From Chromera velia (lineage: Eukaryota; Sar; Chromeraceae), in contig JAHBMJ010003484.1 of assembly GCA_018398765.1 (NCBI GenBank), positions 1-10,520 of the forward strand: a stretch of 10,520 bases of DNA, written 5' to 3'. The translations under genes and the position numbers were made by a program. This document shows, in pieces, positions 1 to 10,520 of this stretch; the stretch's first letter is position 1; the number at the start of each line of letters is the position of its first letter. Below the pieces are notes generated by a model that did not search any database, was not told where the DNA came from, and worked only from the letters and a program-made list of their open reading frames with translations.

Positions 1-2
1 TT

Positions 3-86
<84 letters not shown>

Positions 87-90
87 TCTC
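1..90. repeat. (CT)n microsatellite
   Basis: Nearly uninterrupted CT dinucleotide with a few GT steps. It is followed by TTGTTTAG at 91-98, which could act as a 3' splice site, but the acceptors of this gene are otherwise all GCAG. Confidence 0.95.
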
Positions 91-98
91 TTGTTTAG

Positions 99-429
99 GA
101 ATCCCTTCCCCTGATCAAACAAACCATGCAGGGGTGGTCTCCACAAACGATGCAGACCATCCATCTATCGGCCTGCCTGGCTGCCGGACTTCAAGGGTCT
201 CTCTCAAGCCTTGATTCATTCATTCATTCATGCATTCATTTATTCATTCATTGATTCATTCATTCATTTATTCATCCATTCATTCATGCATTCATTTATG
301 CATTCATTGATTCATTTATTCATTCATTCATTCATTCATTCATTTATATTGATGAAATTGAATTGAACTGAATTGAATTGAAGTCGATCAAAGTCTCCTC
401 ACTCTGCTCTTGCTTGTGTGTGCGTGCAG
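99..429 (+). other. Probable intron or unresolved 5' segment of the kinase gene
   Basis: The exon at 430 begins with the third base of a Gly codon, so an upstream exon must end in GG. Two stretches could do so: 99-133, or a segment ending at 196 (starting 99, 132 or 156), each followed by GT and in the right phase. Neither gives the hydrophobic strand expected before the QG/TG-[FY]-I motif, so no exon is called. The rest is ATTC/TTCA repeat and a short GAATT-like run (about 355-381). Confidence 0.4.
211..350. repeat. Degenerate (TTCA)n tetranucleotide repeat
   Basis: TTCA/ATTC units with scattered GATT, GCAT and TTTA variants run through this segment upstream of the first visible kinase exon. 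Confidence 0.9.
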
Positions 430-6574
<6,145 letters not shown>

Positions 6575-7330
6575 CGATCTCTTTCTGCAGATTCTCTCTC
6601 TTGTCTGCATCCATATACTTACATTTATGTGTGGGGGTGGGTGGGTGGTGTTTTTGGGGAAGAGGTTTCCTGATGTTCCTGTGTTTTGACCAGCTGCGTT
6701 GCTTTCTTTGCATCGGGATTTTTGATGACCAAAAGTGAAGGGACGGAGCATTGCTCTGTTTTGATTTTGAAGAAGCAAAAACGAAAAGACGCCAGCCAGC
6801 TTTTGACTGTTGAGTGGAAAAGAAGGAAGCATCTCTTGTGCTGAGGGTGGGTTTGTTCAGAGGTTTTTTGCGTTCATTTGTGTGCTGTAGACATTGCAAG
6901 GAAATTCCGAGCATCCATGCAATTTGATGATGAGATGCATGTGTTTGGAGAGGTTGGACTGGCAAGTGAGTGCACTGCCGGCATGCGTCGTTTTTTGAAG
7001 AGGAAGAAGACAACGGAACTCGCAACAAGACACGGAAAGCACTACGAATGAATGAATAGAAACAAAGAAACATTCAAGCAGCCAAAAAGACAGGGAACTA
7101 GCAGGACGGACTGCATGACAGGCATGTTCCCAAAGGAACACGGAGATTGAGAGTAATTGACAAAGAGTATAAGCGAACAAGCGGAAGTAAAAGAAAGAGT
7201 GGAATGCAAGCTGGGATCAAGAAAAATAAAAAAAAAACTGACTGCATTTCGGCGGTAATGCGTCATCATGTTGTACTTTTGATAGTAGTAGCGACTTTGA
7301 ATATGTGCATTGGAGTTAATGATTGGACAT
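6575..7330 (+). other. 3' flank of the kinase gene
   Basis: No coding frame is convincing here. After about 6730 the plus strand becomes purine-rich, ending in an A-rich run with AATAAA at 7225-7230, which could serve in polyadenylation. The 3' UTR end cannot be fixed from sequence. Confidence 0.5.
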
Positions 7331-7770
7331 AATTGAACGTCGGTATCAGTAAAAAAAGAAATCAGTTTCTAACTTTTAAATTCCAAATTACAATCAATAA
7401 ATCAACCTAAATAATAGGTTAAATCAAGATAGGAACCAACGTTGTAAAGTTAGATGTTTTTATTGCCGTTTGCGGGGCCAAGGTCTACATTGTTACTCTC
7501 TACAATACTCTACAACACAAAACGGCGACAGTGTTCTAGGATCGACACCAATGAATCACTTATCATTTATCATTATTTTGTTAGATTTAGTTAGATTTTG
7601 ACGAATAAAATCATGTCAGCCGCACAGTTAGCGTCATTTCATTACTATGTTCGGATCAAGTTTAATTAAATTCTACTTAATGTTTGTAAAATTCACTGGC
7701 AATGCATGTAAATTAATTAATTATTGATGAATTTAAAGCAATTCAAAGTAGTTTAACCCTAGGTTTAACC
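7331..7770. other. A+T-rich intergenic island
   Basis: Base composition shifts abruptly to A+T-rich with none of the GT/CT microsatellites seen elsewhere. It contains a 6-bp-arm inverted repeat (AACCTA/TAGGTT, 7404-7420), TTAGATTT twice (7581-7588, 7591-7598), AATTAATTAATTA (7711-7723), and GTTTAACC twice around CTAG (7751-7770). No coding frame or RNA gene is recognised. It may be a decayed element, a scaffold-type region or a gene-end spacer. Confidence 0.6.
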
Positions 7771-8429
7771 AAGTGGTGTTTGTGTATTAGTTAGCAGTGC
7801 CGGGCACCGGGGCACATTGTTTTGTACATTATGAAGGCTGGCATGACTCGGAAGGGCAGCCTCAGTGCGAGGCAGCGGCCGCAGTGCGAGGCACACACAA
7901 ACCGTCTAAGTGAGTCTTGCGAGTTCTCACGCGCCTCAAAGTTATACGAGTTCGTTCTCCCGATTACCCAACGTTAGTCGCAACGTTATGCTTATCTATC
8001 AGTCAGTCTTTCAGCTCAGTATGTGCTTTACACACAGGACCTGTACATGCAGGAGGAGGGAATCTGAAGTTGAGAGGGCCGGGCAGGGAACCCGGTGCGG
8101 GGAGCCCGAACAACAAGCCCGAATCGGACGATGAGAAACTGTGTCTGACCGGACCGAACAAGGTCCCGCCCCGTGGACACCCGCCCTCTCTTTGCTCACT
8201 CGATTCAGGGGAGACGGGAAGAAGTCGATCAAGCTTTTTCGTCACAACGTCGTCATGCATGAGCATCGTCTTTCTCTTTGCCCTTTTCCAGATTTCCTTC
8301 TCCATTATTTCTCCCAGGATCAACCTCAGTGATTCCCTAGAAGGACAACAGCCCTTCCTACTTTATATGTGCATGCATGTCGCGCTCCCCAGCCATCCAC
8401 ATTCATCGACGTGAATGGACCTACGACGA
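7771..8429. other. Intergenic segment downstream of both flanking genes
   Basis: Holds short direct repeats: CAGTGCGAGGCA at 7863-7874 and 7882-7893, and CAACGTTA at 7969-7976 and 7981-7988. Frames of 106 codons (minus strand, 8003-8323) and 165 codons (plus strand, 7917-8414) overlap here. Neither has a recognisable motif, so no gene is called. The part next to 8430 probably includes the 3' UTR of the AT-hook gene. Confidence 0.45.
7863..7893. repeat. 12-bp direct repeat, 19-bp period
   Basis: CAGTGCGAGGCA occurs twice, separated by GCGGCCG, which contains a NotI-like GC-rich core. Confidence 0.9.
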
Positions 8430-8732
8430 TCAAGCCTTCTTGGGACGCCCTCTCCCTCTCTTCTTGGGGGAAGCGGCATCCGTAGCGGCTTTTGCCTTAG
8501 GCTTGGGGACAGTAGCCGTGGACGCATCCTTCTTGGGCCTGCCCCTTCCCTTTTTCGGCTCGGTCTTTTTCACAGCCTTTGGAGAAGCCTTTGCCTTTGC
8601 CTTCACCTTCTCATCGGGGTTCTTGGGGGGCCTGCCGCGAGGGCGTCCGCTCGCGGGTTTCGTCTTCTTGAGGTGATCTGGGAGAGGAGGGCGACCCCTC
8701 TTTTTCTTCGAACCTTCGTCCTCCTTCACCAT
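8430..8732 (-). CDS. Small AT-hook (HMGA-like) DNA-binding protein
   Basis: A complete 100-residue frame, very rich in Lys, Arg, Pro and Ala. Four RGRP cores are present at residues 12-15 (KKKRGRPPLP), 32-35 (GRPRGRPPKN), 63-66 (KKGRGRPKKD) and 94-97 (KKRGRGRPKKA), separated by Lys/Ala/Pro spacers like those of HMGA and H1-like proteins. AT-hooks bind the minor groove of A+T-rich DNA, so a nuclear chromatin or architectural role is likely. The start at 8732 has G at +4. Upstream in frame there is a stop and no other ATG. No intron is needed, unlike the kinase gene. The gene converges on the kinase gene and diverges from the frame at 9509. It could also be the last exon of a longer protein, but the local ATG makes a single exon more likely. 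Confidence 0.88.
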   Translation of the reverse strand: MVKEDEGSKKKRGRPPLPDHLKKTKPASGRPRGRPPKNPDEKVKAKAKASPKAVKKTEPKKGRGRPKKDASTATVPKPKAKAATDAASPKKRGRGRPKKA

Positions 8733-8907
8733 GATCTTCTGGAGGTGTGTCGCGCTTACTACTTGACCTCTGTAAACTGCGCCTTAAGAAAATGTGTTCC
8801 ACCCGAATGATAATCCCGCGCAAGTCGTGCGTCGCTCAGACAATCCAGGTTATCACTTTGTTGAGAATTATCCTGCTGTTCCAGCTGGAGCAATGATCTC
8901 GCAGAGC

Positions 8908-8914
8908 TATATAT
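8908..8914 (-). promoter_or_regulatory. TATA-like element upstream of the AT-hook gene
   Basis: TATATAT lies 176 bp upstream of the ATG in a locally mixed-composition region. It is the only such run in the divergent intergenic region. Whether this organism uses TATA boxes is unknown. Confidence 0.2.
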
Positions 8915-9159
8915 GTAGACGCTGCACCAGGAATTTTTGAGATGGCCGGAGAATGCCGGAGATGCCCAGAAGGAATTCACTGTAAGGGAGACGATGGATG
9001 ACGATGGTAGACGGATCGAGACGCCTAGCTCAAAAATTAATTTTCCGTCTCCCGACGGTCGGGGCATGTCGGGGCCAACGGCCGGGTTGCTGAACTCGCG
9101 CCGTTCAACTCGGCAACTCGATCGATTCTCGATCGCGTGCGGATACATGCATGCAATGC

Positions 9160-9181
9160 ATACCGATACAATACCGATACA
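9160..9181. repeat. 11-bp tandem repeat ATACCGATACA x2
   Basis: Two perfect head-to-tail copies (9160-9170 and 9171-9181). The second copy overlaps the left arm of the adjacent inverted repeat. Confidence 0.92.
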
Positions 9182-9194
9182 CATGGATGTGTAT
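9177..9194. repeat. Inverted repeat ATACACAT-GG-ATGTGTAT
   Basis: Perfect 8-bp arms with a 2-bp spacer, a plausible dimeric protein-binding site in the divergent intergenic region. Confidence 0.9.
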
Positions 9195-9508
9195 ACATTG
9201 ACTTCGGTCTGACATGCACTCAATGATGAAAGCTCCACTCAACTGGCAAGCACTTGATCCGGGCCATTGGGATCTTCGTCATGCTATGTGTCAGCTCGTC
9301 GCAAGTCAACAATTGTGCAGGTAGTCTCAGCATTGCATCACCTCGTTGAAAGACATGCATGAGTGCTGCTGGCAAGAAAAGCACTCTGAGAGTATTACAG
9401 CACATTCACAGTTCACTTCATCGACGTTGCAGCTTCAGGTAGACTTTTCCATCAGCAGATTTCTTTCATACAGTCAAAAAGGGAAACGAGAAGATCCCAA
9501 TTAACAAC

Positions 9509-10384
9509 ATGGAGGAACGCCCACCGAAGATGGACCACAGAGATGGGGCAGCAGGTCGAGGTGGAAAGGAAAGAGTTGAAACTGTTTCCTCTCCTCCTGT
9601 CGTTCCCTTTTCCAGTCCTATGATTCCTCCTGTGCCCTCAAGACTGGACCGTCAGAGCTCGATGTGCTCTTCCTCTTCCGTCGGGGGCGCCAATTCTCTA
9701 CGGGCAGGACTCGGGGGGCAATCCAGCGCCGTGAGTGAGCATGAACATCCGCAGTACCCAAACACGTTCGCTGCACTCCTTTTGGACGAGCACGCGGATC
9801 TGTCCAGGTGGAAGAAGGCGTTCACGTTTGCAATCAACAGACACGATGTATTTAACTACTTCACTCCCCCCCCGCCGCCCTCGTCCCCGTCAGCTGTGCC
9901 CTCGAAAAGAGAGAGGCTCAGAACTGGAGAGAGGCTTCCGTCGTGTGCCTCTTCCTCCGATGCCGTCTCTCTCCCTCAGTGTGCAAGCCCCCGGTTCAGC
10001 ATCTCGCTTTCTGCAGGAGAACAGAAAGGAGAAAGGGAGAAGGGACAGGAGGGAAGGACGGGAAATAGCGGTTCCGTTCTTTCCTCAGGCGGCTTAGAAT
10101 CCGTATCTTCAGAAAACAGGTGTGACCAACCAATGCTCTTACAGCAGCAAGAAGAGCAGGGGGGGCAGGGGGAAGGGGAAGGCGCGATTGGGCTTTCAGA
10201 GCACGGGACGGAAAGATCAGAGTCCCATCTGTCTGGAGAGGGGCAAACGAAGTCTCTCAGGAGGGAACAGCGGAGCAGCACCGTCTCGATTCCGAGCATT
10301 CTTGATTGGAGAGTTTTGACTGAGAAAGAGCTCGGAGGGAAGTTTCAGAACTCTCAGCAAGCTCAAGAGTGGGCGTCTCGACAG
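9509..10384 (+). CDS. Uncharacterised low-complexity protein, 5' exon, 3' partial
   Basis: The frame opens at an ATG (A at -3, G at +4), with a stop upstream in frame at 9440-9442. It stays open for 337 codons to the window edge, far longer than chance at this base composition. The product begins MEERPPKMDHRDGAAGRGGK and is rich in Ser, Pro, Glu, Gln and Gly. A denser block at residues 79-118 (EHPQYPNTFAALLL, then SRWKKAFTFAINRHDVFNYF) looks like a folded or interaction segment, followed by a Pro-run. A second less biased stretch near residue 265 reads IPSILDWRVLTEKELGGKF. The exon probably ends at GTGGAT (10385), phase 0, after 292 codons, because CAGG/CA/GA microsatellites start there. No family is recognised. 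Confidence 0.65.
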
Positions 10385-10520
10385 GTGGATAACAAGAGAG
10401 ACAGTCAGGCAGGCAGGCAGGCAGACAGACAAGCAGGCAGGCAGATAGACAGGCAGACATACACCACACACACACACACACACACACACAGAGAGAGAGA
10501 GAAGGGGGGCGGGGGGGGGG
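10385..10520 (+). repeat. (CAGG/CAGA)n-(CA)n-(GA)n-(G)n repeats, probable intron start
   Basis: After a GT at 10385 the sequence becomes CAGG and CAGA units (about 10405-10458), then CA (about 10463-10490), GA (10491-10502) and a G run to the window edge. The preceding frame stays open through it, giving Gln/Ala/Arg and Thr/His runs. Comparison with the kinase gene, where such repeats are intronic, suggests this is not coding. Confidence 0.7.

Larger units (their letters stand above)
8733..9508. promoter_or_regulatory. Divergent intergenic region, candidate shared promoter
   Basis: 776 bp separate the start of the minus-strand AT-hook gene from the plus-strand frame at 9509. The region lacks long microsatellites and carries short repeats: GCCGGAGA twice with a 10-bp period (8945-8962), an 11-bp tandem repeat (9160-9181) and an inverted repeat (9177-9194). 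Frames on both strands here show no protein-like features. Promoter function is inferred only from gene orientation. Confidence 0.4.

Noticed and set aside
99-196. Candidate upstream kinase exon after TTGTTTAG
   Set aside because: Phase fits, but the encoded residues do not show the expected strand before the QG/TG motif, and the acceptor breaks the GCAG rule seen at all other sites.
7751-7770. Telomere-like CCCTA motif (GTTTAACC-CTAG-GTTTAACC)
   Set aside because: A single partial unit, not a TTTAGGG or TTAGGG array; not evidence of a telomere.
8003-8323. Minus-strand 106-codon frame starting MILGEIMEKEIWKRAKRK
   Set aside because: The start looks hydrophilic and protein-like, but there is no motif, the second half is Pro/Gly/Ser filler, and a 165-codon plus-strand frame overlaps it. 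It could be an unrecognised small gene or 3' UTR of the AT-hook gene.
7917-8414. Plus-strand 165-codon frame
   Set aside because: Mixed composition, no motif, and it overlaps the minus-strand frame; no splice-consistent family match was found.
8759-9238. Minus-strand 159-codon frame upstream of the AT-hook gene
   Set aside because: No recognisable motif, Cys/Ser-rich chance-like sequence, and it overlaps the probable divergent promoter region.
9509-10299. Gene on the minus strand opposite the 9509 frame
   Set aside because: The minus strand has only short frames here, whereas the plus frame is open for over 1 kb.

Overview
The window is nuclear DNA from an intron-dense, microsatellite-rich microbial eukaryote. 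Coding exons are short (50-144 nt, plus one long terminal exon). They are separated by GT-AG introns of roughly 260-650 nt packed with CT, TTC/TCC, GT, GTCT/GTCC and TTGG repeats. The main gene is a threonine-sensitive-type (ThrA / plant AK-HSDH-like) aspartate kinase, so the organism probably makes aspartate-family amino acids. A plastid-bearing alveolate such as a chromerid, or a coccidian-like relative, fits this style of genome, but the sequence alone does not fix the taxon.

Layout. (1) Positions 1-429 are repeat-rich and hold the 3' end of an intron; the 5' exons of the kinase, including the KFGGTS region, lie upstream or are not recognisable here. (2) Positions 430-6574, plus strand: twelve exons of the aspartate kinase gene, reconstructed by hand with every phase consistent, giving 560 visible residues to a TGA. 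They cover the end of the amino-acid kinase domain, a long linker, two ACT domains and a C-terminal extension. That extension looks like a degenerate, truncated homoserine dehydrogenase NAD-binding domain. (3) Positions 6575-8429: convergent intergenic DNA with the kinase 3' flank, an A+T-rich island (about 7331-7770) and a short-repeat segment. (4) Positions 8430-8732, minus strand: an intact 100-residue protein with four AT-hook (RGRP) motifs. (5) Positions 8733-9508: divergent intergenic region with short tandem and inverted repeats, a candidate shared promoter region. (6) Positions 9509-10520, plus strand: an uncharacterised Ser/Pro/Gln/Glu-rich reading frame that is open to the window edge. 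Its exon probably ends at a GT donor at 10385, where CAGG/CA/GA microsatellites begin.

The three genes show no evident functional link. The most unusual points are the apparent homoserine dehydrogenase remnant fused to the kinase, a duplicated acceptor-plus-exon-start that would act as a decoy or poison splice site, and several 5' splice sites that are the first unit of a tetranucleotide repeat. Many long apparent reading frames, such as poly-Ser/Phe/Leu/Lys/Arg and Cys-Val frames, are only microsatellites read as codons.
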